Shown: positions 25,071-33,428, counted from the first letter of the stretch. The stretch: DNA of 64,000 bases from Actinacidiphila oryziradicis (GCF_005047355.1 NZ_SUMC01000013.1:62001-126000), one strand, 5' to 3'. Translations and numbers: made by a program. Notes: a model not told the origin generated them from the letters alone.

Positions 25071-25625
25071 TCAGTGCTTGGCCGGATACCGGCCGAAGCG
25101 GGACGTGTCGATCGCGAACCCGAACGGTTCGGGCAGCTCTACAGGGCCGCCGAAGTCCGTCATCGACGATTCGGCGTATCCCTCCGCTTTGGGGCTGCGG
25201 TGCGAGACGCACTGCCCCTTGAACGGGTCGATGATCAGATACAGACCGATCCCGAAGCGGGCGTACACCTCAACCTTGTCCACGAGGTCCGTGCCCCTGT
25301 TGTTCCTCGACAGCACCTCGACGATGAATTCGATTCGGTCGGCCGGGAAGACCCCGTCCGGCTCGACGGGAACAGATGCCGGCATCGCGAAGAAGTCCGG
25401 ACGCGGCTCATCGGCGAAATTCGGGTGGATCACCGTCTGCTCGGCTCCGATCCGCCACTCGCGATGGATGCCGAACTGCTGGATCAGTTCAAGTTGAATT
25501 TCCCAGTGCAGCGGCTTGCCCGACGGCGACAAGATGATCTCCCCGTTGATCAATTCGACGTTGTAGCCCTCGGGTACCTCCATGTGATCCAGTATCCGGT
25601 GCGCTCGTTCATCGACGACTGTCAT
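25071..25625 (-). CDS. Uma2-family PD-(D/E)XK nuclease-fold protein
   Basis: The 184-residue protein belongs to the Uma2/DUF820 family, which is expanded in Streptomyces and cyanobacteria. The conserved path is PRPDFF, then EVLSRNN and KVEVYARFGIGLYLIIDP, which supply putative nuclease metal ligands. The cellular role is unknown. The ATG follows GGGAGGAGG. Confidence 0.85.
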   Translation of the reverse strand: MTVVDERAHRILDHMEVPEGYNVELINGEIILSPSGKPLHWEIQLELIQQFGIHREWRIGAEQTVIHPNFADEPRPDFFAMPASVPVEPDGVFPADRIEFIVEVLSRNNRGTDLVDKVEVYARFGIGLYLIIDPFKGQCVSHRSPKAEGYAESSMTDFGGPVELPEPFGFAIDTSRFGRYPAKH

Positions 25626-25930
25626 TGCAGCCTCCTCCCTCACCGCTGGGCATCATCACCCAGCGTATCCATGCTTGGCGCGCCGCGCAGCCACCCGCCA
25701 TCAGTCTCAGTCGCGCATTGCGCGCACTCCGGGCAGGACGGCGTGCGGGCTATCGGACAACGGCTACGGCGGGCGGAGGCCCCTCCCCCACCGCCAACTC
25801 GAACCAGATGTCTTGCCGCCCAACCCGAGCGGCTCCTCACCGATCACGCGGCGTCTGGTGCTGCTCCGCGCAAGTGCCACACTCCCCTCAAAGTGAAAAC
25901 GGTAGGAATGCGCTCCCACCGTGCGCTACC

Positions 25931-26007
25931 GGTGGTGACCAGCGACCGACGATCTGACCCACCTCGCCGACTCCATCGGCGTCAAGCTCAAACTCTTCAG
26001 GGTCTGA
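25931..26007 (+). pseudogene. 3' remnant of a PIN-domain toxin gene
   Basis: This segment is nearly identical to the last about 75 bases of the intact PIN gene at 27385-27461, including the stop codon. A small deletion shifts the frame near its start and no upstream part is present. The remainder of 25644-26077 shows no other supportable gene. Confidence 0.85.
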
Positions 26008-26077
26008 CCACCCCGAAGGGCCGCTTCCTCCAGCGGGGACCGGCGGGATCTTGTTACGACGCAACCAGCCGATGGCG

Positions 26078-26503
26078 TCAGACCCCGAACTCGAACGGAT
26101 TGACCAGCCTCACGTCCGCTCGCTCGACGTCCTTGATGTTCCTGGTGACAAGCACAAGGTCGTGCACCTTTGCAGTGGCCGCGAGCAGACCGTCCACCGC
26201 AGGCAGCCGGTCAGGCGAATCCTGGCGCCCCCATGCCTCGGCCACCTCTGCGGTGACAGGCAGGACCTTGTCGCCGAAGTCCCGGCGAACTCTCGCCAAC
26301 CACATGTCGAGGCGCTCGGCCATGGCAGGATCACGCCGCCGCACGTTCTCAGCGCCACGGCGGATCTCACCAATCACCAGCGCGCTCGTGAACACCTCTC
26401 CCGGCCGGGTACTGCGCATCCATGCCAGGACTCGGTGGTCGGCGTTGCGCTTCCGGACCTCGGACAGAACGTTCGTATCCAGCAGGTACCCCACCGGCCC
26501 CAT
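26078..26503 (-). CDS. PIN-domain ribonuclease toxin (VapC/FitB-like)
   Basis: The 141-residue protein has the PIN acid residues Asp9 (LLDTNVLSE), Glu46 (IGEIRRG), Asp104 (AVDGLLAATA) and a C-terminal TRNIKDV with Asn122 and Asp125. Such toxins cleave tRNA or rRNA. Its ATG shares one base with the antitoxin stop (TGATG), so synthesis is coupled. The sequence resembles FitB-type toxins. The pair looks intact. Confidence 0.9.
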   Translation of the reverse strand: MGPVGYLLDTNVLSEVRKRNADHRVLAWMRSTRPGEVFTSALVIGEIRRGAENVRRRDPAMAERLDMWLARVRRDFGDKVLPVTAEVAEAWGRQDSPDRLPAVDGLLAATAKVHDLVLVTRNIKDVERADVRLVNPFEFGV

Positions 26504-26772
26504 CAGTCTTCCCCAAAATTCACGTCGCGGGGCAGATCGCGGGTACGGACGATTTCGTCCAGCTCTTCCGCGAAATCCTCGTCCCAGCCCGGTTCGGCCA
26601 GCAGGAACTCCCGAAAATCCGTCTCCTCACCCCGCAGACGCCGGTACTCCCTTATATCGATCACCACAGCCACCTCCTCCCCATGCCGGGTGACGAACTG
26701 CGGCCCATCCGCCGTGGCGTGCCTGAGCACCTCACTGAACTTCTGCTTCGCTTCCTGGACCTGCCAGCGCAT
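26503..26772 (-). CDS. Phd/YefM-type antitoxin
   Basis: The 89-residue protein begins RWQVQEAKQKFSEVLRHA, the typical Phd/YefM DNA-binding head, followed by the TRHGEEVAVVIDIREYRRL strand region. The acidic C-terminal part should wrap the PIN toxin. It lies directly upstream of the toxin, and a perfect palindrome just ahead of the start is the probable autoregulatory operator. Confidence 0.9.
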   Translation of the reverse strand: MRWQVQEAKQKFSEVLRHATADGPQFVTRHGEEVAVVIDIREYRRLRGEETDFREFLLAEPGWDEDFAEELDEIVRTRDLPRDVNFGED

Positions 26773-26788
26773 CGCCCACACCTCTGTC

Positions 26789-26800
26789 CTGTCTAGACAG
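26789..26800. promoter_or_regulatory. palindromic operator of the toxin-antitoxin pair
   Basis: CTGTCTAGACAG is a perfect 12-base palindrome 17 bases upstream of the antitoxin start. Phd-type antitoxins commonly bind such sites. Its GTCTAGAC core is also shared with the DasR consensus, but the flanks differ. Confidence 0.55.
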
Positions 26801-26877
26801 CCCACCGTTTCAACGATAGTCCCCGTCCGATAGTCACGCACGGCTCGCAGCGGGAGCCCACGGCTCACGATGCGCGC

Positions 26878-27081
26878 CTCTCGGCCTGGCTGGCCGAGGC
26901 TGCCGTCGAGAAGGCCCGCGCCGCTGCTCTGCACGCAGCGGGCCGCGCGGCTGCCCGTGAGCTGGTGGCCGAGTACGAGAGCGAGCACGGCCCGCTGCCC
27001 GAGGAATCCCGGCAACGCGCCCGCCAGTTCCTGATAGAGGCCGGACTGCTGGACGAGGAGCCCTGGCGGGCAGCCGGATAG
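26878..27081 (+). pseudogene. 5'-truncated antitoxin of the second PIN toxin
   Basis: The frame encodes SAWLAEAAVEKARAAALHAA and continues through AAARELVAEYESEHGPLPEE to a TAG that overlaps the toxin GTG. This is the C-terminal part of a ribbon-helix-helix-type antitoxin. Upstream there is no in-frame ATG, GTG or TTG back to a stop at 26794, so the DNA-binding N-terminus and start are lost. The break lies next to the divergent antitoxin promoter. Confidence 0.7.
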
Positions 27082-27461
27082 TGCGCACAATCATCTACGA
27101 CACCGGCGCGCTCCTGGCCGCCGAGCGACGCCACCCTGACTTTCTTGCCCTGCACGATGACCTGACGGCCGCCCGCATCCGCCCGATCGTGCCCGTCGTG
27201 ATCCTCGCCCAGGCCTGGCGTGGCGGCCCACAGCACCAGATCTCCCGTGTCCTCAAGGGCTGCGACATCCTCCCCGACGACCAACGTGTCGGCCGCGCCG
27301 CCGGCATCGCCTGCGGAGCCTCGGGGACGGCCGACGTAGTGGACGCGATCGTCGTTGTCACCGCCGTCCAATATCAGGCCTCGGTGGTCACCAGCGACCC
27401 CGACGACCTCACCCACCTCGCCGACTCCATCGGCGTCAAGCTCAAACTCTTCACCGTCTGA
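27081..27461 (+). CDS. PIN-domain toxin with damaged antitoxin partner
   Basis: The 126-residue protein begins RTIIYDTGALLAAERR with the first PIN Asp. It contains LAQAWRGGPQ, GTADVVDAIVVV with a central Asp, and SDPDDLTHLADSIG. Start GTG overlaps the stop of the truncated antitoxin frame. The reading frame is complete, so the toxin may still be functional or may be silent for lack of a translated upstream partner. Confidence 0.85.
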   Translation: MRTIIYDTGALLAAERRHPDFLALHDDLTAARIRPIVPVVILAQAWRGGPQHQISRVLKGCDILPDDQRVGRAAGIACGASGTADVVDAIVVVTAVQYQASVVTSDPDDLTHLADSIGVKLKLFTV

Positions 27462-27510
27462 CCCTCCAGGCGGAAAGGTCGCCTTCGGCTGACGCCCCCG
27501 GTGGGCCCGG

Positions 27511-28128
27511 TCAGAAACCGTGTGCCAGCAGTCCCCGCACCAGGCGGGCGACCTGCTGGCACGCGTCGTTGTCGGAGGCCGCGGGGGCTATGACGTAGGA
27601 GAGCGTCAGCCGCACCGCGGCCTCGCAGGCCCGGCCGACGTCCGCGGGGTCGAGCTTGGGGTGGGTGTGTTCGAAGGCACCGGCGGCGCGCGTACGGAAT
27701 TCGGCGACGAGCGCGCGGGGGGAGGGGGCGGACTCCTCGATGCGGGGGCGGTAGTAGGCGCGCGGGGCGGGGTCGGGGGCGAGGTCGGGGAGGCGGTCAC
27801 TGCGGCAGCCGGTGAGGGCGGCGCGGACGAGGGCGTTGTGGCGGGCGGTGTGGAGGGTCCAGGCGGTGGCGGCGGCGAAGGAGTCGCCGGCGTCGTCGCC
27901 GCGGTGTTCGGCGGCGGCGAGGGCGCGCTCGACCCCGGCGAGAAAATCGTCGGTCTCACGGCGGGCCAGAGCCCGGGCGAGGCCTTCCTTGCTGCCGAAC
28001 TCGTTGTAGAGGGTCTGCCGGGAGACCCCCGCGGCCACCGCCACATCCACCATCCGGACAGCCACCCAGGGCTGGGCGTCGAGCGCGGACAGGGCCGCGT
28101 CCAGTAAGGCTTCTCGCACTGTAGGCAT
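27511..28128 (-). CDS. TetR-family transcriptional regulator
   Basis: The 205-residue protein has an N-terminal helix-turn-helix (VDVAVAAGVSRQTLYNEFGSKEGLARA) and a helical ligand domain. The ATG follows TTGGAGG. An inverted repeat overlaps its own promoter, pointing to autorepression. It is divergent from hisN; the ligand is unknown. Confidence 0.9.
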   Translation of the reverse strand: MPTVREALLDAALSALDAQPWVAVRMVDVAVAAGVSRQTLYNEFGSKEGLARALARRETDDFLAGVERALAAAEHRGDDAGDSFAAATAWTLHTARHNALVRAALTGCRSDRLPDLAPDPAPRAYYRPRIEESAPSPRALVAEFRTRAAGAFEHTHPKLDPADVGRACEAAVRLTLSYVIAPAASDNDACQQVARLVRGLLAHGF

Positions 28129-28165
28129 CCTTGCCTCCAAGACCCCGTGGCGAGGCCGTGCGGAA

Positions 28166-28194
28166 AGAATTGACGTGCTGTCGTCATATGTCAA
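28166..28194 (-). promoter_or_regulatory. promoter with overlapping operator for the TetR gene
   Basis: On the minus strand TTGACA is followed after 17 bases by AATTCT. The spacer contains the inverted repeat TGACG-N6-CGTCA (28171-28186 on the plus strand), a likely TetR binding site. Confidence 0.6.
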
Positions 28195-28250
28195 GGCTCC
28201 GGGCGTTCTGTACGTGACCAGGACGGCTTGCGATCAGTACTGTTCGCTTC

Positions 28251-29045
28251 ATGCCGTTCAACGACGACCTGCGCCTTGCGCACATCCTGGCCGACGCTGC
28301 CGATGCCGCGACCATGGAACGCTTCAAGGCTCTCGACCTCAAGGTCGAGACCAAGCCCGACATGACCCCGGTCAGCGAGGCGGACAAGCAAGCCGAGGAG
28401 CTGATCCGCAGCCAGCTCCAGCGCGCCCGCCCACGCGACGCGGTGCTGGGTGAGGAGTACGGCAGCCAAGGCACCGGACCTCGCCGGTGGATCATCGACC
28501 CGATCGACGGTACGAAGAACTACGTACGCGGCGTGCCGGTGTGGGCGACGCTGATCTCACTCGTGGTACGCGGCGAGCACGGCGACGAGGGCGTGGTCGG
28601 CGTCGTCTCCGCTCCCGCGCTGGGGCGCCGCTGGTGGGCGGCGCAGGGCACGGGTGCGTACACGGGGCGCAGCCTGGCGGCGGCGACACGGCTGCGGGTG
28701 TCGCAAGTGGAGCGGCTGGAGGACGCGTCGTTCGGGTACTCGTCGCTGAGCGGCTGGGAGGAGCACGGGCAGCTGCCAGACTTCCTGGACCTGACCCGCG
28801 CGTGCTGGCGGACTCGCGGCTACGGCGACTTCTGGCCGTACATGATGGTCGCCGAGGGGTCGGTGGACATCTGTGCGGAACCGGAGCTGAGCCTGTGGGA
28901 CATGGCGGCGCCTTCGGTGGTCGTTCAGGAGGCGGGCGGGGTGTTCACCAGCCTGGACGGGCGGCCGGGTCCGTTCGGAGGGAACGCGGCAGCGAGCAAC
29001 GGCCTGCTGCACGAGGACCTGCTGGGGTATCTGGGGCGCGACTAG
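28251..29045 (+). CDS. hisN: inositol-monophosphatase-family histidinol-phosphatase
   Basis: The 264-residue protein has the metal-binding motifs VLGEEYG, IIDPIDGTKNYVRG and LWDMAAPSVVV of the FIG/IMPase superfamily. In actinobacteria this group includes HisN, which dephosphorylates L-histidinol phosphate in histidine synthesis. The assignment relies on KNYVRGVPVWATLI and on gene order; an inositol phosphatase is the alternative. Confidence 0.85.
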   Translation: MPFNDDLRLAHILADAADAATMERFKALDLKVETKPDMTPVSEADKQAEELIRSQLQRARPRDAVLGEEYGSQGTGPRRWIIDPIDGTKNYVRGVPVWATLISLVVRGEHGDEGVVGVVSAPALGRRWWAAQGTGAYTGRSLAAATRLRVSQVERLEDASFGYSSLSGWEEHGQLPDFLDLTRACWRTRGYGDFWPYMMVAEGSVDICAEPELSLWDMAAPSVVVQEAGGVFTSLDGRPGPFGGNAAASNGLLHEDLLGYLGRD

Positions 29046-29060
29046 AGACCGTGAGACCCG

Positions 29061-29120
29061 GGTTACTGTGGGTAACTGTGGGTAACTGGGTTCATATGGG
29101 CTTACATGCGCTTAAGTGGG
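29061..29120 (+). repeat. 10-bp degenerate tandem repeat
   Basis: Six successive 10-mers show a related pattern ending in TGTG, TGGG or TGCG, with GGTAACTGTG as the clearest unit. The array follows the hisN stop and is AT-rich for this genome. Confidence 0.55.
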
Positions 29121-29173
29121 CGAAAATGAGTAGCGCCCGCTCCCTTGCTGGCGCCGCGGGCGCATGTGAACAT

Positions 29174-29211
29174 GAGAATGCCTGAGCTTGTGAATTTGTG
29201 AAAGCATTCTC
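29174..29211 (+). promoter_or_regulatory. inverted repeat in the leader of the CBS gene
   Basis: GAGAATGC and GCATTCTC form exact eight-base arms separated by 22 bases that contain the direct repeat TTGTGAA. The element ends 20 bases ahead of the ATG, so it may be an operator or a hairpin near the ribosome site. Confidence 0.5.
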
Positions 29212-29231
29212 GAAGCCCGAGGGGTAATCCC

Positions 29232-29624
29232 ATGCTGGTCCGCGATGCCATGAGCACGGTGGTCCTCACCATCGGCCCGACCCATACCCTCCAACAAGCC
29301 GCCCAGCTGATGTCCGCCCGCCGCGTCGGCGCGGCGATAGTCCTGGACCCCGACACCTGCGGCCTCGGCATCCTCACTGAGCGCGACGTCCTGGACGCGG
29401 TGGGCGCCGGCATGGACACCGATCGCGAGACCGCCCAGGCGCACACCACCACCGACGTGGTCTTCGCCGCCCCGCAGTGGACCCTGGAGGAGGCAGCTGC
29501 GGCGATGCTCCACGGCGGGTTCCGGCACCTTGTGGTGCTCGACGGCCACAATCCGGTCGGCATGGTCTCGGTCCGCGACATCGTGCGGTGCTGGGTGGCG
29601 CAGCGCGCGGCGGTGCCGGCATAG
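29232..29624 (+). CDS. CBS-pair domain protein
   Basis: The 130-residue protein consists of two CBS motifs (about 1-58 and 70-128), with GLGILTERDVLDAV and PVGMVSVRDIVRCW as their signatures. Stand-alone CBS pairs bind adenine nucleotides and act as energy or redox sensors. No catalytic domain is attached. A tandem terminator follows. Confidence 0.9.
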   Translation: MLVRDAMSTVVLTIGPTHTLQQAAQLMSARRVGAAIVLDPDTCGLGILTERDVLDAVGAGMDTDRETAQAHTTTDVVFAAPQWTLEEAAAAMLHGGFRHLVVLDGHNPVGMVSVRDIVRCWVAQRAAVPA

Positions 29625-29743
29625 GACGTGGAACGGCGGGGTCAGGCTCGTTCATGGACGAACCTGACCCCGCCGGGTGCTGCGACGTGGAACGGCGGGG
29701 TCAGGCTGGCTCGTGGACGAACCTGACCCCGCCGGGTACTGCG
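29625..29743. terminator. tandemly duplicated terminator hairpin
   Basis: A 59-base unit beginning GACGTGGAACGGCGGGGTCA occurs twice in a row with a few substitutions in the loop. Each unit contains a 13-pair stem (CGGCGGGGTCAGG with its complement) and a smaller inner stem. The pair lies between the convergent CBS and catalase genes. Confidence 0.85.
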
Positions 29744-29756
29744 ACAAACGGACCGG

Positions 29757-31217
29757 TCAGCTGCGGAGGGCCTGAACCGCGCTGTCCAGCCGCTTGCCGA
29801 AGTCGGCGTCCGCCTGGCGGAAGTTGTTCACCGCGCGGTCGGCGATGTCGTCGCGCGACACCTTGGCGATGAAGCCCGCGAGGTTGGCGACCAGGCGCTC
29901 CTTCTCCTCGTCGGAAAGGAGGCGGTAGAGGTTGCCCGCCTGCACGAAGTCGTTGTCCTCCGCGTGCACGGGGGCGACGTGGTTGCCGGTGCCACCTGCG
30001 ACCGGGGTCGGCTGCCACAGCGGGCGGCCGGTCTCGGCCGGGCCGCCGAAGCTGTTCGGCTCGTAGTTCTTGGCGCCGCCGTGCCGTCCGTCGTAGGCGT
30101 AGCCGTCACGGCTGTTGGTACGCGCCTCGGTGGCGTGCGGGCGGTTCACCGGCAGGTGGTCGGCGTTGATGCCGACGCGGTAGCGGTGGGCGTCGCCGTA
30201 GGCGAACAGGCGGCCCTGCAGCATCTTGTCCGGGGACGGTCCGATGCCGGGCACGAAGTGGGCCGGAGAGAAGATCGACTGCTCGACCTCGGCGAAGATG
30301 TTCTGCGGGTTGCGGTTGAGTTCGAGCTTGCCGATCTCGATCGGCGGGTAGTCCGCGTGCGGCCACACCTTGGTGAGGTCGAACGGGTTGAAGCGGTAGG
30401 TCGCCGCGTCGGCCGCCGGCATGATCTGCACCTGCACGGTCCAGGACGGGAACTCGCCGCGCTCGATGGCCTCGCGCAGGTCGCGCTGGTGGCTGTCGGG
30501 GTCCATACCGGAGACCTGGAGCGCCTCTTCGGTGGTCAGGTTCTTGATGCCCTGGTCGGTCTTGAAGTGGTACTTGACCCAGAAGACCTCGCCGTCGGCG
30601 TTGTTCCACTGGTAGGTGTGCGAGCCGTAGCCGTTCATGTGGCGAAGCGAGGCGGGGATGCCGCGGTCACCGAAGAGCCAGGTCACCTGGTGCGTCGACT
30701 CGGGAGACAGACCCCAGAAGTCCCAGACGTTGTCCGCCTCCTGGGAGCCGGTGTACGGGTCGCGCTTCTGGGTGTGGATGAAGTCGGGGAACTTGATGGC
30801 GTCCTTGATGAAGAACACCGGGGTGTTGTTGCCGACGAGGTCGTAGTTGCCCTCTTCGGTGTAGAACTTCAGCGCGAAGCCGCGCGGGTCACGCACCGCG
30901 TCCGCCGAGCCGAGGTTGCCCGCGACGGTGGAGAACCGCAGGAAGGTCTCGGTCTGCTTGCCGACCTCGGACAGGAACTTCGCCCGGGTCCACTCGCTGA
31001 CGTCGCGGGTCAGCGTGAAGGTGCCGTAGGCACCGGCGCCGCGGGCGTGCACGATGCGCTCCGGGATGCGCTCCCGGTTGAAGTGCGCGAGCTTCTCCAG
31101 GAGGCTCTGGTCCTGAAGAAGGACCGGACCACCGATGCCCGCGGTCTCGCTGTTCTGGTTGTCCGCGACCGGGGCGCCTGCCTCAGTGGTCAGCGGGCCG
31201 CTCTCCTGAACCGTCAC
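29757..31217 (-). CDS. katA: monofunctional heme catalase (clade 3)
   Basis: The 486-residue protein contains the catalytic His in [10 protein letters not shown], the distal Asn in VGNNTPVFF and the proximal heme Tyr in [12 protein letters not shown]. It converts hydrogen peroxide to water and oxygen. The GTG start follows GGGAG, and residues upstream of it do not resemble catalase. It is divergent from the Fur-family gene, and a palindrome in its promoter spacer suggests repression by that protein. Confidence 0.96.
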   Translation of the reverse strand: MTVQESGPLTTEAGAPVADNQNSETAGIGGPVLLQDQSLLEKLAHFNRERIPERIVHARGAGAYGTFTLTRDVSEWTRAKFLSEVGKQTETFLRFSTVAGNLGSADAVRDPRGFALKFYTEEGNYDLVGNNTPVFFIKDAIKFPDFIHTQKRDPYTGSQEADNVWDFWGLSPESTHQVTWLFGDRGIPASLRHMNGYGSHTYQWNNADGEVFWVKYHFKTDQGIKNLTTEEALQVSGMDPDSHQRDLREAIERGEFPSWTVQVQIMPAADAATYRFNPFDLTKVWPHADYPPIEIGKLELNRNPQNIFAEVEQSIFSPAHFVPGIGPSPDKMLQGRLFAYGDAHRYRVGINADHLPVNRPHATEARTNSRDGYAYDGRHGGAKNYEPNSFGGPAETGRPLWQPTPVAGGTGNHVAPVHAEDNDFVQAGNLYRLLSDEEKERLVANLAGFIAKVSRDDIADRAVNNFRQADADFGKRLDSAVQALRS

Positions 31218-31263
31218 TTTTACTCCCTGGAATCGACCTGTCCCTTGGCTGTTGCCGGAACCG

Positions 31264-31291
31264 ATCCTACGATAGACAGAGTCTAAGTCAA
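31264..31291 (-). promoter_or_regulatory. katA promoter with candidate CatR operator
   Basis: On the minus strand TTGACT and TAGGAT are spaced by 16 bases. The spacer contains the palindrome TAGAC-TCT-GTCTA, placed where a bound Fur/PerR-type repressor would block polymerase. Confidence 0.65.
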
Positions 31292-31314
31292 GAAGCCAGC
31301 CAAATCCGTACCAG

Positions 31315-31343
31315 TTCAGAACCCGGACGACCACTGGTAAACT
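31315..31343 (+). promoter_or_regulatory. candidate catR promoter
   Basis: TTCAGA and TAAACT are separated by 17 bases and lie about 40 bases upstream of the catR ATG. Each hexamer matches four or more consensus positions. Confidence 0.4.
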
Positions 31344-31379
31344 GCCGGTATCCCACCGACCCCGAATAGGTGAACCCAA

Positions 31380-31790
31380 ATGAGTGACCTGCTGGAACGA
31401 CTGCGCGGACGTGGCTGGCGGATGACCTCCCAGCGACGTGTCGTGGCCGAGGTCCTCGACGGCGACCACGTCCACCTCACCGCCGACGAGGTGCATGCCC
31501 GCGCCACCCAGCGGCTGCCCGAGATCTCCCGGGCCACCGTCTACAACACCCTCGGCGAGCTCGTCTCACTCGGCGAGGTCCTGGAAGTCGCCACCGACGG
31601 CCGTGCCAAGCGGTACGACCCCAACGCCCACCATCCCCACCAGCACCTCGTCTGCTCCAACTGCGGCACCATCCGCGACGTCCGGCTCTCCGGGAACCCC
31701 CTCTCCAATCTCCCGGCCGATGAGCGCTTCGGCTTCGTCGTCGCCGAGGTCGAGGTCACCTACCGCGGCCTCTGCCCGGACTGCGCCTAG
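31380..31790 (+). CDS. catR: Fur-family peroxide-sensing repressor CatR
   Basis: The 136-residue protein has the winged helix ([18 protein letters not shown]) and the metal-binding segment [12 protein letters not shown] with a second CPDC pair, which form the structural zinc site. CatR of S. coelicolor represses katA and itself and is inactivated by peroxide. The divergent placement next to katA supports this assignment. Confidence 0.92.
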   Translation: MSDLLERLRGRGWRMTSQRRVVAEVLDGDHVHLTADEVHARATQRLPEISRATVYNTLGELVSLGEVLEVATDGRAKRYDPNAHHPHQHLVCSNCGTIRDVRLSGNPLSNLPADERFGFVVAEVEVTYRGLCPDCA

Positions 31791-31802
31791 GACGTTCCGC
31801 CG

Positions 31803-31844
31803 GCGCGGACGCCCGAGCGCGTTCGCGCGCTCGGGCGTCCGCGC
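31803..31844. terminator. 19-pair TTCG-tetraloop bidirectional terminator
   Basis: Perfect 19-base arms (31803-31821 and 31826-31844) enclose TTCG, a very stable tetraloop. It sits between convergent genes and touches the stop codon of the HEAT-repeat gene. Confidence 0.88.
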
Positions 31845-33166
31845 TAAGCCGTGTCCGGCCGTTCATGGCCGGCCGACTTGGCCGCTCGGAGCAGCCGGTC
31901 GGCGGCGCGGCGGACGGATGACTCGCTGTGGGCGCGGCCGAGCCAGATGGTCTCCAGGGGTACGGAGCCGGCGACGGGCAGGAGCGCCTCGAAGACCTCT
32001 CGGGCGACGCCCGGGTCGGGATCGAGGGCCAGGGGCGCCAGTACGGTCACCCGGTCGGCGGGCCTGACGAGCCGGCCGATCGCGTGCACGGCGGAACGCC
32101 GTACGAGAGGCGGCCAGGCGACCGGAGGCACGGGGGCGGTCAGCCGGCGCAGCAGGGCGACATCGGAGGCCTCGCCGCATTCACCGAGGCCGGTGGCCAG
32201 TCCGGCGGCCAGCCGGGCCGGGGTGGAGGGGCCGCATTTGGCCAGCTGCTTGCGGTACACGTCCACGGGCGGCTCCCCGCGGCTGTAGAGCCGCCACCGG
32301 GCCTGCGCCCGCACGATCCGCGCCCGGTCGGCCAGCGGCCCCACCAGGCGGGCCGCCGGTACGTCGTCCGGGAGTGCCGCCACCGCCAGCTCCCGCACCA
32401 CGGCGGAGCGGGAGCCGAGAAGCCGCCCCGCCTGTTCGGGGTCGAGCTCCAGCAGCCGCTGGGCACACAGCCGTCGGCAGGCCTGATCGGGGTCGCGCAA
32501 CGCCGTACGCAGCAGATCACCCCGTACGTATTCGCCGAGCTCCAGCGCCAGCCCGACCCCGAACCGCCGGGTCGGCGGATCCTCGTCCGCCGCCAGGGCC
32601 CGCACCGCACGCCGCCGTTCCGGCTCCGCCAGCACCCGTCCGTAGGCCTCGATCAGGCCGCCTGACCGGTGCCGGTCCCGCAATCTGATCAGCAGCCGTA
32701 CCGCCGCGGCAGCCTCGTCCGGCGCTGTCCGCCTGGTCAGGGCCGCCACCGCCCGCTCGCGTACGGGCGTCACCCAGTCCGCGGTCCGCAGGGCCAGCGC
32801 GCTCACCGCCAGCGGGCCGCCGGTACCGGCCAGCCGTTCCACCGCGGCCTGCCGAAGCCGGCCGTCCCGGTCCAGGGAGGCCAGCAGCAGCCCCAGCAGA
32901 TCCCCGCCGTGAAGCTCCAGGCGTTGCTGCTCGGTGCGCCGCGCGAACCGGTCCAGCTGGAGCCACAGCTCCGGCGGCGCGTCCAGCAGCGCGTCCAGCG
33001 CCGCCTCTCGGTCGTACGCCGCGTTCCGCTGTGCCGCCGCCCGCAGCTCCGCGAGAAGTCTTTCCACGCCCGGGGCCCCGCCCAACAGCGCATCCCCGCA
33101 CAGCCCGCGCCAGCGCGCCGCATCCACCACCTCGACCGGCCGCCTACGCCGTCTGCGCAGCAACAC
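31844..33166 (-). CDS. HEAT-repeat protein
   Basis: The 440-residue protein starts (GTG after GGGAGGAGG) with an Arg-rich head LLRRRRRRP. It then consists of alpha-helical HEAT/PBS-lyase-like repeats, for example LRQAAVERLAGTGGPLAVSAL, VRERAVAALTRR and VVRELAVAALPDD. Such solenoids bind proteins. No enzymatic motif is visible. It lies downstream of a tRNA gene on the same strand but is separated from it by that gene's terminator. Confidence 0.8.
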   Translation of the reverse strand: MLLRRRRRRPVEVVDAARWRGLCGDALLGGAPGVERLLAELRAAAQRNAAYDREAALDALLDAPPELWLQLDRFARRTEQQRLELHGGDLLGLLLASLDRDGRLRQAAVERLAGTGGPLAVSALALRTADWVTPVRERAVAALTRRTAPDEAAAAVRLLIRLRDRHRSGGLIEAYGRVLAEPERRRAVRALAADEDPPTRRFGVGLALELGEYVRGDLLRTALRDPDQACRRLCAQRLLELDPEQAGRLLGSRSAVVRELAVAALPDDVPAARLVGPLADRARIVRAQARWRLYSRGEPPVDVYRKQLAKCGPSTPARLAAGLATGLGECGEASDVALLRRLTAPVPPVAWPPLVRRSAVHAIGRLVRPADRVTVLAPLALDPDPGVAREVFEALLPVAGSVPLETIWLGRAHSESSVRRAADRLLRAAKSAGHERPDTA

Positions 33167-33313
33167 CGCCTCCTCCCGCAGCCCCCTGCGTTGTTACAGG
33201 ATCGCGCGGTAACACCGTGTACCCAAGCGCGTGCGCGGAGCTTTGCCCGAACCATTCCCGCGCTGTACCCAACCCTTAAGGGCGCGGGCTGCCAAGGCTC
33301 TGCCGGGCACGAC

Positions 33314-33349
33314 AAGAAGGCCCGGAAGCGATTGCTTCCGGGCCTTCTT
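33314..33349 (-). terminator. terminator of initiator tRNA copy 1
   Basis: A perfect 16-pair stem (33314-33329 with 33334-33349) and a GATT loop lie immediately beyond the tRNA 3' end. Confidence 0.85.
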
Positions 33350-33354
33350 CGCAG

Positions 33355-33428
33355 TAGCGGGGACAGGATTTGAACCTGCGACCTCTGGGTTATGAGCCCA
33401 GCGAGCTACCGAGCTGCTCCACCCCGCG
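33355..33428 (-). tRNA. initiator tRNA-fMet (CAT), copy 1
   Basis: The 74-base gene folds as a tRNA with anticodon CAT at 33392-33394. The first acceptor pair is a C-T mismatch and the anticodon stem ends in three consecutive G-C pairs. Both are initiator features. The 3' CCA is not encoded. An identical second copy lies 2.27 kb away on the same strand. Confidence 0.96.
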
